DNA of 64,000 nucleotides from Castor canadensis (Eukaryota; Chordata; Mammalia; Rodentia; Castoridae). Where the stretch lies: NCBI RefSeq assembly GCF_047511655.1, contig NC_133398.1, forward strand, positions 48,117,638 to 48,181,637. Direction: 5' to 3'. Numbering within the stretch: position 1 is the stretch's first letter; the number at the start of each line of letters is the position of its first letter. The notes below the pieces were generated by a model. The model worked only from the letters and a program-made list of their open reading frames with translations, had not been told where the DNA came from and did not search any database. The position numbers and the translations under genes were made by a program. Shown here in pieces: positions 44,401 to 57,299 of the stretch.

Positions 44401-46859
44401 CCACAGAGAATGAAAGGAGAGATATTTTGAGCTATTCTGAGAGGAGTCCTCTAGTGGATACAATAAATAGTACTGCATGACAGCTATTCTAAAATATTCT
44501 TCTTGCTTCTTCTTCCAGTAAGTTCAAAATGAGTGATCTAGTTACTATCCACTAAGACCCAGAAATGGACTTTAAATGAAAGGAAAATTTCCTATAGAAT
44601 ATGCAAACAGGATATTGATAAATTCTAAAAGAAATGCCAAGTCCTGAGACTGACATGATTTTATGAGCCTTGTGATCTGACCATGGGTCAGAAAGCAGAA
44701 TCTCAAGAATTTTGGCTTTCTTCATTAGGAAGAATACCTCCCCCATTCAGGTCACTCAATAAGCTCTGAGTCATCTGTTCCCCAGCACTAGGGTGGCCTT
44801 GGAATTGGGTTGCACTGGACTATTTCTGACCACATATATTGCTGGTTGTCCTCCTCATTGGTATAGAGAGAGAGAGTCCTTGAACTCTCACCTAGGGGAA
44901 CAGAAGAGTGTCAGAGTCAACAGCTGTTCACTTTCCAGCTGTGAGAAAGCAATTCCTGCTGGTTCCATAAAAGAACCAGGTGAGAGCACTCTGAAAGTGC
45001 TCTCACCTCACTACAATTTCAAAGTGCCACATTTTAGAAACCAACTGTCTAAGGCTAGTCTTAGATACAACATTATATTCTTAAGCAATAACTACAAAAA
45101 ATAAAATGGAAAGTTTCATTTTTGCTGTAGATTTTCATATTCCATGATAGTTCAACAAGTATCAAGCAATTTCAGTTGAGTTTTAACATAGAGTTGTTAT
45201 TTTATAACTTGATTTTAAAACTTTTTGGAGAATCACCTTAGAAAAGGAAACAAAAGTTTAATAATTTTTCAAAGGAAATATGCTCCCAACAGGCTTTTGG
45301 ATAATTTCCTATAAAGTTGTATACAGTAACAAAAAACTGTTTCTCTCAGTTTCTATGCCACAACAATAAACACGTTCCCAGTCTTCATTTATGTACTTTT
45401 ATTTTAGCTGCATGATAACCCCCTAAAAAAACCTGTTCTACTTTATTTTATATATAGAAACATAGGAATTACAAACAGTTTAAAAACTAGAACCGGGGCA
45501 TACCAGCTCCTCTCATCAACACCTTAATCAACATCTCTTTGACCTGCAGCACCTTGGCAATGCAGGGTGTTGAATTACATCCAGACTGCAGAGTCATTCT
45601 AAAACCTAAAGGTAGAACGCCCCCAAGGAATAAGTATTTTTCCAGTGAGTTCCTAGGTAATCTGCGCAATTTGCATTCTTAAATCCAGGGAGAGTATATC
45701 AATGGCCTGTTCTCTAGAAACTGTAAATTAGATACTATATTTTGGTAGTGTGGCAGCTTTGGAATTTTCCTGAATTCCTGTATACAGACATGCCAAAGTA
45801 TACATTATTCTGATTTCTTACCAAGGTCCTTAAAAGCCCTAAGTCTGAGAATGTACCAGCTGCACTCAGACCTACTCTGACAAAAATGAAGATTTACCGG
45901 ATTGGTTTTTTCCCCCTCCCCATCACCTTCTCTTCAGACCTATATCGATGCTTGCTAAAGCCCAAGGTCTACTAAGAAAATATCTCTTTCCCTTCCAAGG
46001 TGACAGACAACTTGTTAACCTAATAAATTAATTTCCATTAGTGGGAAAATATTTAGGATAGTCAAGTTGTGGGTAATTAAAAGTCACTCTTAGAAAAAAT
46101 GCCCTTATTTTTGGTAATCACAAGTAATTTGTAGGATGGTCATGTCAGGCCATCATATGTATTTTTCTGTTAGTTGCTTTTCTTAACTGTGTGGCACCCC
46201 TTGATCTCTACCAGTGATAAGACTATCTTGAAGTAGGACAGTTAGAAATAAACTGACTCAATAGGAAAATACAACTTGGAAAAAAAATTTGATAGTATTG
46301 GTTTATCTGCCTATATCTATTAATTAGAAGTAAAAGCTACAAATATAGCAGATACTAAAATCTTTTCCAAGTGGAATGATTCTGTAATTTCCCAGGGTTA
46401 TCTCACATATCTATTCTTTCATTTTACTAACAGGAAAGTGTGGGAAATTATACTTATCATGTGACCTCACAGCCATATAAATAAAATCCTCTTAAGATAT
46501 CCAAGTTAAATTTCTTTCAACATAACACAAAGCACAAATTTGGCAATTAGTCAAATTAATTTGCTCAACAAAGAGAACTAAACCAAAATAGTTAAAGCCA
46601 CAGTTTACTTTAACTCCATGTTACCAGAGCAAAGGAAAAATTTGTACTGTTTTTGTTCTAAATCAGTGTTTCATTAGAATTATGTATGGAGGTTTTAAAA
46701 ACAACAACAACAACAAAACATGTATTTATACCTCACTTAAGAATGACTGAGTGAAATCTCCCAAGGTATAAACCAGGCATCTGTACTTAAAAAAAAACCT
46801 CCATAGGTAGAAGCTAATACACAGCCATGTGTGAGAGCCACTCTCCTAACCACCTGGGA
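41426..46859. other. AT-rich, repeat-poor non-coding
   Basis: No gene, LTR or SINE recognised. Stretches such as 44100-44320 are rich in homeodomain-type ATTA/TAAT cores and look unique. A perfect 13-bp hairpin lies at 44978-45008. Confidence 0.5.
44978..45008. other. Perfect 13-bp inverted repeat, 5-base loop
   Basis: AGGTGAGAGCACT (44978-44990), loop CTGAA, AGTGCTCTCACCT (44996-45008): all 13 pairs match. Confidence 0.95.
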
Positions 46860-47050
46860 AGGTGTTTTGCTTTTTTTTTTTTCACTTAATGTTCACAGCA
46901 TCCCTAAAAGGTGGCTATTATTTTTAGTATCCATTTTTCAATGAGAAAGCTGAGGTTTAGAAGGGTTGGGCGACATGCCTAAATTCATAAAGCAAGGACA
47001 TGGGAGAGGCAGAACAAGAATTCAGGTCTGCCTGAATACTTTTAACTGCA
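46860..47050. repeat. MIR-family remnant
   Basis: 'gagaaagctgaggtttagaa', 'gggcgacatgcctaaattca' and 'agaacaagaattcaggtctg' are the reverse-type MIR/MIR3 signature in order. Confidence 0.75.
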
Positions 47051-47379
47051 ACAATCCTGAACTTGAAAAGCCTTTTTAATATACAGATTGAAAAATGTAT
47101 GGCTGTATTTTATAGCTGCAATTTCCCACCTAGGAGCTTCAATTTTGCTGCTTTGATTACCCTAAGAATACCAGAGCATACAGGGATTGTCTCATTTTAT
47201 AGCCATAAAAGAGATCCACTATATTCATGTGAAAGGAGACATGGTCTAGTAGGTAAAAGATACTTTAAAATGATAAGTAAAATGTTTTGCTTGCTTTGCA
47301 TAAAGGTCACTTTCTACCTCAGCTCTTAATTCACAAACTGAAGGAGCTGTCTTAATTTCATTGCAAAAATTAGTCAGAT

Positions 47380-47790
47380 GAGACAATGTTGCAAGTGCAT
47401 GATTTTCCTTTCAGGTCAGTTTCTTATAAAAATATTAACAATTGTCTAAAACCATTGGGGATAAATGCAGTTTCCAGAGTGGACTATGCAATTTTAGGAT
47501 TTTTTTTTCTTTCTGATTTAGAGCTGACACCAGTATTTAAAATAGTGATGACTCATGTCTAAGACTGAAATTTGTTTTTCATGGGCTTGTTCACTTTTCT
47601 CCTTGAATTGCACCAAAAATGGTTTTTTAATTGGCTTTAACTCATGCCCAATAAATTGGACGAAAATTGATTGCTGCAGTCATGTTTGGTTGAAAATTAT
47701 TCAAGACTGAGCCATGAGTCAAGTGAGTGCATGAGTGAAGGCAGCAGCACTTTACGTCCTCTGTTCATGACAAATAAAGGGTTTTTAAAA
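47380..47790. promoter_or_regulatory. Candidate conserved non-coding element
   Basis: Unique-looking sequence with many TAATT, CAAT, TGATTG and TGACTCA-type cores ('gtgatgactcatg' near 47545) and no repeat signature, inside the transposon-poor domain. This is an impression from texture; no alignment was possible. Confidence 0.3.
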
Positions 47791-49382
47791 AATCAAAATA
47801 GTCGTAATTTGTATATAAAAACTAGTATGTAGTCAGATCCTAAGTATAAGGTAGTAACAGAGTAACAGAGCACATTAAACTACATATATTATAAAAACGT
47901 TTACAGTCGTAGCAATACCAAAAATGTAAATGTTATATTCCTCTGATATTCTTGTTAAACTCCTGGACATGAGAACAGATACTATTTCTAAATACCAAAA
48001 TGAAATAAGTGAGAACGCTTGGTGATTGTATTGTCCTGTTGAGTTAAAACGGTGAGTCAGTTTCCTATTCCCCGAAGAGTGATCTTTTTTAAAGACAAAA
48101 ATTAAACAATATGAAAATTGAATTAAATCAGGTGACTGTTTAGGGCATTGAAGTAGCAATTCTCTAAATGGTACCTGTCAGGAAGCCAGATTTTGTTCAA
48201 TCTCATTATAATTATTTACTGTACTATGGTTTTCATTTATTTATATGCCATAGAAATATAAGCAAATCACTTTAAGGACACTGCTGGTTGGTAACAAAGG
48301 TTTATTTTATGAGATTTTTGTGCGACTGAGGGAAGTGCATAATAGGGAAAAAGAAATAACAGATGAATGAATGAGAAAAGAAACATCCCTTGGCCATAAT
48401 GTAGATAGGCAGCAAATGAAGGAAATAGTGATTTTCTAGTGTACAATTAGTATTAGGCAATTCTAATTGGACAGGATAATTATATTTGATGTTGTAGTCT
48501 AAGAAACTGGTAAAACAATTTCTGAGGTTTTTGTCATATTGCTCTGTCATGTTTATTTTCATATGCATTGAATCTAAAGATTTGTTTTTGTGAGTATTAT
48601 AATTTTCTTCATAGTGTATAAATCTCCTGGGATGTTAATCTGACCTGTTTCTGAATCTAGGTTGTCTTTTAGGAGGTTGTTGGTCCTTAGCACCAGTATC
48701 TAGCAGCTACTCCTACCTGGTGGCTACACAGGCCTGAAGCCTTAGCTGTAGAGTACTTTTCTCCATCAAGACACAAAACTACCTGTTCTTCAGATTTGTA
48801 AACAAGAATGCATACTCATAGTTTTTGTAGACCCAATAATACAGAAAGCAACTATAAATCTACTATTTGTTACTTCAAAATAACCACTGCTTAATGTTCT
48901 AAGGAATATCCTTTACATGAGGTTCAATAAGAATATTTCATAAAAGCCTTCACATATCATGAAATAATAAATATATACTATCCTTTTTAATGGTTTAGAA
49001 CTGTTTGCTATATGGTTTCAGAGCAAACTTCTTAAAATGTAAAAAATAAATAAATACATTTCTTTAAGTCCCAAAACAATATTACTTAAGGGTTAGAACA
49101 TCCTAGGAGATCTTACATTTCTCAAAATCCAAGGGTATTTTATCTGAATTATTTTAAAGAAGCAGCTATCAATTTTATCTTTCATTTTTTAGCAACAGAT
49201 AGCATAGAAGACATGAGTATGATTACATTTGATATAAAAATAGTTTTGTCTACTTATGTTAATTATAATATTTATTTTCCTTATAATCTTGTTCCCTTTC
49301 AAGTGTTGCATAATTTCTGCCATATATCTTTAAAATTACCAAATTTCACATCTAGAAAGCACCTTAGAGGTAATCTACTATA
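47791..49382. other. AT-rich non-coding, no feature recognised
   Basis: Short ORFs only; no repeat family seen. Confidence 0.5.
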
Positions 49383-49590
49383 CAGTGAGTAAGGACTTGG
49401 CCCTAGAAGCAAAGTCCTTTGAATCAAATCCCAGCTCTGCCAATCCTAGTTGTGTGATCATGGGCAAACTGCTTAACTTCAATTCAGTTTCTTCACTTGT
49501 AAAATTATAGTATTGTGACGATTAACTGATTTAATGCATGTAGAACATTAGAATGCTACCTAGTACATAGCATACTTTTATCCACTATCA
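49383..49590 (+). repeat. MIR element
   Basis: 'aatcccagctctgccaatcc', 'gtgtgatcatgggcaaactg', 'cttaacttcaattcagtttc' and 'tcttcacttgtaaaatt': a clear MIR core. Confidence 0.9.
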
Positions 49591-52429
49591 CTTTTACTCC
49601 TGATCTAGTCTTTTCCTGCGTATCACAAGGTTTAGTCAGAGTGACTTGCTGAAGGGAATCAGCTAGTTAGTGGGATAAATAATGCTACTACTACTAATGT
49701 ACCCTCTCTAAGCCTGGGGATCTTTGTTTAATGTTACAATTTATCCCCTTACAGCAGTGTTTTAAAAACCCTCCTTGGACACACAGGTGATTTAGAGGTA
49801 TGGAAAGCTGAGAAGGATATCAACCTGATGTGCTCTGGTCCCAGTTTCTCTCTCTCACAGCCATCTTGGACTTGTTCATGCAAAATTATTGTTTGTTCAG
49901 AACCCTATCACTTTCCCGGTGCCAGATAGACATATTTTGGCCATAAGAATGCTTTCATTATTATTAGTGTCATGAACCCCTCTTCTATCCTTGTCAGTCT
50001 TTCCTTCATCTCTATTATTCTCTGACCCTGACATCTCATTCCAAGAGATCTTGAAGTTTAGACAAAAGCTTCTTAACCCTGTTTATGGCTTAGTTCTGAT
50101 TCCTGTAACTTTGGGTCTTTTCCTGCTCTGCACTTCCAGAATTCAGAGTTGTCAATGGTATAACCTGTACAGGTAGTTTTGTAGCTGTACTTCCCTGTGC
50201 TGACTTTTCAAGCCAGAATGATATGACTATAACACGTAACCACTCGTTACCCCATGCTTTCTGCCTACTTCTCCACTACAGTCAGCCTGTTCTCCTTTAC
50301 CAAGTCTTGTCGTTTCTCACCTCAGAACCTACTTCCATTCGCACGAACGTAGATTTATATAAAGCAGATTTATATAAAGGTCCTTCAAAACTGAGGAGCT
50401 AACACTGTAATACGTATTAATATTTCTTCTATACAGATCTTACCAAGAGGCTCAAATTCTTAGGTATCTGTTCAATATGGCTAATTTGGAGACATGGCTC
50501 TTTCAGTATTCATTTTGCATCTAGGAAATATTAGTATTCTAGAAAATATCAATGCTCTATGAGTTAAATACTGGGCACTGACATAAAAGAAAGCCTTTTC
50601 TTTTCATTGTCTACACAGGAATCTAGAAATATCAGCAAGAAAAAAAATTTCACAGTAAATTGTGTCAAAATAATTCAAGGAAATTTCTATTTGTTACTCA
50701 AACAGCTTAAGCAGTCTGTTATACCATTCATTTATGTTACAACTTCCAACTCATGTTTACAAAAACTGACATTTCAAACAACTATATTCTCTAACTTCTA
50801 ATGCCAGAATGACAGTGACCAAAGGAATAGAATTTTATTTCTATTACAACAGTATTCTTGGCCTCAAAATGCACATACATATGCTTGATCAGATAAATAG
50901 ATTTTCCATTTAATCATATCAACATGAAGAGTTAAGAGGAATTGGTGTGAAGTAGCAATAGAGAAGAGTACTGGCTGCCTGTGTGCACACTGTGTTACTT
51001 CTTGGTGCTAGTTTCACTTCCTCTTGCAAATCTGGCAGTCACATGACTAAGCTTGACCTTGAGTGGGTCAATCTTACCAAATTATGACACTTTTAGGATG
51101 CAGACAGACAGATGCCTATCAAATCTTAAAATATTAAAACCATTACATCTGTTTTTCATAGTGACGTAAAATGAATTAAGACCTCTAAAAGTTTAACATT
51201 GATTATTTTATCAGGCTACAAAATTTTGGGTCCTTCCATTTCACTTACTTACTGTAAGTTCACATCTGTAACTACATCTATATCAAACTATAGCAAAATA
51301 AGCCCTATAGGAAACTGAAAACTAAAAACCATTAGTAAGTTTTAGTATTCTTCTGACAATCTGTTTTACAATGTAAAGTGGACATTCGTTCCTTATTTTG
51401 TTTCATTCAAAACAAACAAAAAAGTATTATTAAAAGCCCTTTATATAGTTACTTTTATGTTTCTTTGTATATTTATTTTGGATAGATTTTTCAAGCACAG
51501 ACCTAAGAAACAGAAAACTAAATCAGAAAGTACTGTTACCTATGTAAATGGAATAAATATAATAGCCTATAAAAATATATATGGAAAAATGGAAGGAGTC
51601 AAGGAAGAGGCCAGTGACAAGGACATTGGAAGTGGTTTCTTCCACTACCATAAATAACTAGTCACTTCAAAAATTGTGTTTTGGAATTAACACAGAATGG
51701 TAAATAAGAATAGATAATATATGTATATATAATTGAATAATAAAAGTGTCACTATATAAAATCAAAATATTTGAATTTTACCAGATTTCAATGTATATAT
51801 TTGACTCAACTTGATTTCATCAAGTAATTAACTAAATTATAAACTATAATTAATGCTAAGCACTAACATTTGAGCCTAACTAAAGTAACAATAGCCATAA
51901 TTAATGGGAAAGAGAGTAACACAATGCAGGAAGACTGATATTCAGGAAATGTCTCTATTTCTATTAACATTAGAAATGTTACCTAAATTCCTAATGCCTG
52001 AAAATGAGAAATAATTTATGTTCTTCTTTACCTCCTGGGGTTACAACAATAAATATGTAAAAGTGCATTGAGATTTTTGTGATAAAAGATACTATAAAAA
52101 TCTAAGGTGTTTTTATTATTATACCAGTTGTGTGGGAGCTCAGAGTCCGTTCCTTTCTGAAGACGGCAACTTTTTATGGGTAAACCATGAAATTGTATTG
52201 GGAAATATATTGAAGTCACATAACAGGGCAGACAGAAGATTTTATGCCTTCTGGGGCCTTTTAAACTTGGTTACAATTAGAAATGTGAGAAGATATTTAT
52301 CACAGAATATATTAGGATATTAATGAGAGCAAATGAAAATATATAAGAGACAGTATGCAAAGGCAGGAATTCTAATTTCGGCTACATTAAATAATTGTGC
52401 TAAGTTGCCTTTATTTTTCACATTATTGT
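49591..52429. other. AT-rich, repeat-poor non-coding
   Basis: No gene or recent transposon. A small tandem duplication (AGATTTATATAAAG-type, two copies) lies at about 50351-50380. Confidence 0.5.
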
Positions 52430-52660
52430 AGTTAGCAAGTATTGACTGCTTACTTCATGCAAAGGATTTAATTGTTTTACACCCATGATTACAGTTAGCC
52501 TTCCAGTGATCCTAAATTGATTATCATCACCATTTTATAGACCAAGAAACCAAGACTTAGTAGCAATAAAGTAACTTGTACAAGACCCCACAGTGGTGGA
52601 GTCAGGGTCAAATCCTCATGTTCCTAACATCAAAGCCCAATATCTAAACAGTTTGCAAAG
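52430..52660. repeat. MIR3-like remnant
   Basis: 'tatagaccaagaaaccaaga', 'gtaacttgtacaagacccca' and 'gtggtggagtcagggtcaaa' follow the usual order. Confidence 0.75.
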
Positions 52661-53023
52661 GGTAAAATTACAATTTCTATTTAAAGTAGTAATGTTTGAC
52701 AAGCTATACTATTAAAAAGTTACAGTATACAAAAATTTAGAACAAAGAATGCAACAAACCCAGACACATTGTGAATATGTTTTACATAGCATATCCAACT
52801 GAGGTATTTAGACTTCCTAAATGTTCCTTTTACTAGGGCTTCCTAAAAAGTAATCTGATTTCCATTAAATATTTATTGTCTTTAATCTAATTTGTTATTC
52901 TGGCGCATTAAAGGCACTCAACAGATGCTTGAATCAAATTGAAATAAACCTTTTGTCAAAGATATGGAATAAATGCTTAGAAACAGGAACTGATTGTCAC
53001 TCATTTGACCCTTCCTTGATGGT

Positions 53024-53287
53024 GGGTATTATATCTGGAAAGACACAATTAGTTATGTATGGTATTTCTGGTAATAGTATTATAATCAGTTATAAACAAA
53101 AATATTACAACTTTTGGATATTTCAAAAGTATCCAATATTTTTGCCTTTATTCTTTGGGTATTATATCTGGAAAGACACAATTAGTTACGTATGATATTT
53201 CTAGTAATAGTATTATAATCAGTTACAAACAAAAATATTACAACTTTTGGATATTTCAAAAGCATCCAATATCTGCCTTTATTCTTC
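53024..53287. repeat. 133-bp tandem duplication
   Basis: Copy 1 (53024-53156) and copy 2 (53157-about 53287) differ by a handful of transitions and a short deletion of T's. Each begins GGGTATTATATCTGG. Not part of a known repeat as far as I can tell. Confidence 0.9.
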
Positions 53288-55559
53288 TCAGAAAGGCTCT
53301 TTGCCAATGTCTTATTTCATTGAGACACTGAAGAATTGATATAGACAGGAAGTGATAATAAAAAATCTTTTTAAAAATAAAATTTATATTTCTATTAATG
53401 AGTCACTATGTTTTTAGAACTATATATATCATTCATTAGTTACAAAAATAAGGTAGGAGTGCTTTTTATATTAATTTCATTCTAAAACATTTTTTTACCC
53501 CATAATGAAAAAAAATTTAAAGTTATCCTTTAGTTTTGAAATTCTATAATAATTTAAACTCATAAAATATCTTTTTTCACATTTCAAACTAAGTGTGCAT
53601 GTTTTAGCTTTTATGCAAATTCACATCTTTAAAATGTCTACCTGTAAGAACAAAGAATAGTCCAAGCTGCCCCTTTGTGTGGGTATTTTCAATTTGATTA
53701 AGAAAAACAAAAAGAAAACCCATAGTTTAAGGGTTCATTAAAGCTGGTAATTCAAACTTATTAAGTCATTGTTATAAGCAGAAAAATATCTTGTTAAATA
53801 TGAATACTGAAGATAAAATAATAATGGTGCCTAAAATGTTAGAATTCATTAAAAGAATATTTCTAAAATGCCTATATAGCAACATTAGTTAAACCAATAT
53901 AGCATTATGGGAAATGATACTACAGAATGGAAAAGTTAATCATAAATCTCTCATTGAAGTATACACATAATACTTTCGCATACATACACTTGAATTTCTC
54001 CAAAAAAAAGAAAAGAAACAAAAGTCCAAACACCTGTTCTCAGTGTTACATGACAGAAAGGATTTTTACGTATAACTATTAAAAGAAATGTCTTTGAGAT
54101 TCCATGACTGATATGTTTATTTGCTTACCACCCTATGATTACTCAAATAACTTCAATGTTTAGAAGAATTATTTTTAATATATCATAATAGTTAAATTAC
54201 TGAAACATATAAAGGAATCTTAATTTTTTTCTCATCACTTTTCCTAACAAATTAATTTTTTTCCTCACCTCAAAATGGTTAAAGCAGACCTTATATTTCT
54301 AGTTACATATACTCTGACATTAGTATAAGTTTTGGTATTGTACAAAATAAAACTGATTTTTCTAAAGTTATATTAACTATGTGTTATCAACTAAAGATAC
54401 CTTTTTATAGATGTTCCTAAGACAAAATATAAAAGCTGTTGTGGGAAAATTAATGCATCCTTATACACATCTTAAGTGGACATCAATGATCTTGCAATCA
54501 ATCCACTTAAGACACAAAGAACAAGGTAAAATCCTAGGTCATTAGTGAATCAAGACAAGATCACTGACTATATGCTGGTCTTTATGCATAATAAATTTGG
54601 AGGGGTAACATTTATTTAAACAATGCCTACAATTTCAAACCTCATGTCTACAAAAGCAGTCAGAGGAGTGTAGCTATAAAGTGTGCTATATGAACCAGAT
54701 GGTGTCAGAGTACATACCTGAAATTTTTTGTATTTTCTAAATTACCCTATTGAAATGACCAGAATAAAAGGGGGAGGGGAGTCGAACTATAAATGGCATT
54801 CTTGCAAGTAGCTAAGCAGACTCTTTTCTGTAGTTGATGAGTTCTTATGCTACTCTAAAAACCAACCTGAATATCTCTCCTGAGGCCCTATCACTTAAAA
54901 AAAAAAAAAAGACTAGGTTAAATTCGAATTTTGGTAATGCCTGGATCCTGTTGATCTACTTTTCCTGCAATGAAAGGAAAACTTCAGAGCTCATTTGGAA
55001 TCTGCCCCCTTCTCAGTTAAAGACAGAATTCCCATTTATGATGGATTGGCTTCAATTGTCGCTTAAGCTGTATTACACTAAACTTCACACAACTTTATAC
55101 TTTCAAAATTGTTTATTTATTGTAGCTATGATTAGGAATCGGCCCTTTCCCCTTCCCATTCCTTCTCACATCTTCCCCTCCTCAAATAATTTTTAAGCCT
55201 GTTGGTTTTTTTCTCTCACCGTCCCCTAGTACCCCCATATCAAAAAACAAAACCCACAAAACAACGTCCCATTGCAGGCGCCCCCTCTCTGCCTGCCGAA
55301 AGCATTTTAATGACAGTTTACTTTAGCAGTCTATCAGCAGACTGCTGCCTCTGCCACCTGAATTTCAATTTCTTAATTTACAGCCCAGATAAAACAGAAT
55401 GGAGCAGGATCTGGGCTGCTCTCTACATTGGGTTGGCCTTATCAAGCGTGAAGTTTGGCGCTTTGCAAACCTATTCAAGTGATTATCTGTTGAGGACCTC
55501 TCGAGCCATCTCCATCTCTGCAGCCTGCTGATAAGACAGCTGCTTCTCTAGCCGCTGTG
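53288..55559. other. AT-rich non-coding, no feature recognised
   Basis: An 11-bp inverted repeat with a 21-base loop lies at 54470-54512. From about 54940 base composition rises towards the 56-kb promoter candidate. No coding exon recognised. Confidence 0.5.
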
Positions 55560-55686
55560 TCTCCCAGGGCCTCAGTCTTCTTCAGATACAAACTCCGCCT
55601 TTGTCACCGTGCCCTGGTGCCATCACTTGCTCTGTGGGGCAAGGGTTTGATGTGAACACACGTGTGTGGAGGCAGTCTAAGTCTGT

Positions 55687-55870
55687 GAGAGAGCAGAGGG
55701 AGAAAGAAGAAGGAGAGGGCATAGAGAGCAAGGGTGGTGGGGGAGGAAAAGAGAGACTGAGAGAGAGAGAGAGAGAGGGAGAGGGAGAGGGAGAGGGTGA
55801 GGGAGAGGGAGAGAAAAGAGAGACGAGTGAGAGAGCGAGCGCGAGAGGAGTGTTGAGGGGAGGGGGGAGG
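55687..55870 (+). repeat. GA/GGGA purine-rich tract
   Basis: Nearly pure purine on the plus strand with regular GAGAGG and GGGAGA units. It ends about 115 bases upstream of a TATA box. Glu/Arg/Gly-rich open frames across it are low-complexity artefacts. Confidence 0.9.
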
Positions 55871-56020
55871 GGGGAAGCAGGGCGCGTGCCTAGCGCAGTT
55901 GATAGCTCTGATTGACTGGTTGCTCAGCCGGCTTTATTATTTCAAATTAGACGTGCATTGCACACAAGTGGAAACATAAATCTTCTATATAAGAGCGAGC
56001 CTCCAAGCATCCGAAGCAGA
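55870..56020 (+). promoter_or_regulatory. Candidate TATA promoter
   Basis: TATATAAG at 55986-55993 is followed by a GC-richer segment starting 'agcgagcctcc', with a purine tract and GCGCGTGCC just upstream. Transcription to the right would start near 56015-56020. A consensus-type donor AAG|GTGAGT follows at 56890/56891. The gene is not identified, and nothing shows directly that it is used. Confidence 0.5.
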
Positions 56021-56278
56021 AAAACCGTTTCTTCCCAGTATCGGGTAAAGGGACCGGCGAAAAGGCTGATTGCTACCAGCTGAGACAGATGGTTTCCTTT
56101 AACTTTGGAAACTGCTATTTTTAATTACTTGTATTAATTTTGCATGAGATGTATCGGCTGCTGGAGGAAGCTTAGGAGAGGCAGTTAGCATCCCTGAAAG
56201 AAACGGACACGAGGCTAGGATTTGCCCTTTCTCACCTCCAGTTTTTCTTACCTCGATGTCCCCTTTCGTGCTGGCAGA

Positions 56279-56338
56279 CGCGTGAGTTGATCCTCTAAAA
56301 GTTGCAGAGACGCAAGTTGATCCTGTAAAAGTTGCTCC
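56279..56338 (+). repeat. 30-bp tandem duplication
   Basis: AGTTGATCCTSTAAAAGTTGC occurs at 56285 and 56315, spaced exactly 30 bases, inside the possible first exon. Confidence 0.85.
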
Positions 56339-56810
56339 TGAGTAAAGTACGGGGAAGATCTGAAGACATTCGTGGGAGCGTTTACAGAAATGATGGTGGA
56401 TCCGAGGCTGCAAATGTATTTTCCGAAGCCCTCTGGGCACGTGCCAGAGCTCAGTGCGAACGTCGGCAGGCAAATCAGCTAAACTAGAATGAACATAATA
56501 CAAATTTTGCCCAGAAAAAAAAGTGTGTGTTGGGGGAGGGGGAGCGCAAAATAGGCTGCTCTCCAGGATTTACTACAAACTAGTTACATTTGTGATTTTT
56601 AACACGAAATTCCTCTGACTTTAAAGTGTAAACAGGAACTTCAAGATTTAGGAGGAACTTCTGATGAGTATGTTCTTTTACTTTACAGTCCTCTTCCTGG
56701 AGCAGGAGAAAGTAAAGGATGTTTGTGATCCTGCTTTCTTCCGCCCCTGGCACTGTCCCTTCTGGAAGTGTTTGCAATAGAAAGATCCTTTGCAAAACAG
56801 TATTGGAGGT

Positions 56811-56896
56811 TACTCACCTTCCGATGAAAGACTTGCCCCTTTGCCAAGGGTGAAAGGAGCCCCAAGGGAAACTGGGGGAGGGGAGTAAAGGTGAGT
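56811..56896. promoter_or_regulatory. Pair of opposed splice-donor-like sites
   Basis: On the plus strand AAG|GTGAGTA lies at 56888-56897. On the minus strand GGAAG|GTGAGTA occupies about 56822-56811. Both match the donor consensus very well, so exons in either direction are possible. No transcript evidence is available. Confidence 0.35.
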
Positions 56897-57299
56897 ATAG
56901 GCGTCTTGCTGTCATTCCCATTGGGTATTTCAAGGATGAAAAAACTCTGGAGTAGGTTCGCCAGACTTTTCCAAGACTATCTGGATTTACCCTCATTCTG
57001 CACGAACACCTTGATGAAAGGAATGCTTCTCCACGCAAGGAAAGGTATGCCAAGGAGGAAAGACAGAGGAAGGTGCACTGCGGCTGGGCTCTAACTCTCC
57101 AGGCGGTTTGTCACGATGACCGAGTTTTAACAAGAGCGAGCAAAAATAAACGCATTTCCGTGGAGCAGGGCAGTCTTTCTCTCAAAGTTCTTGGAATAAA
57201 ACGTCCACAAGAAATGCAGTTTCCGTGTCTCATAGGAGACCAGGCTTTGCAAACCTCTTTATTGAGGGTTGCCAGCCTCTGTCCATGGTGCTAATTCCT

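Noticed and set aside
55601..55915. 104-residue Arg/Glu/Gly-rich frame
   Set aside because: Produced by the GA purine tract; low complexity, not a protein gene.
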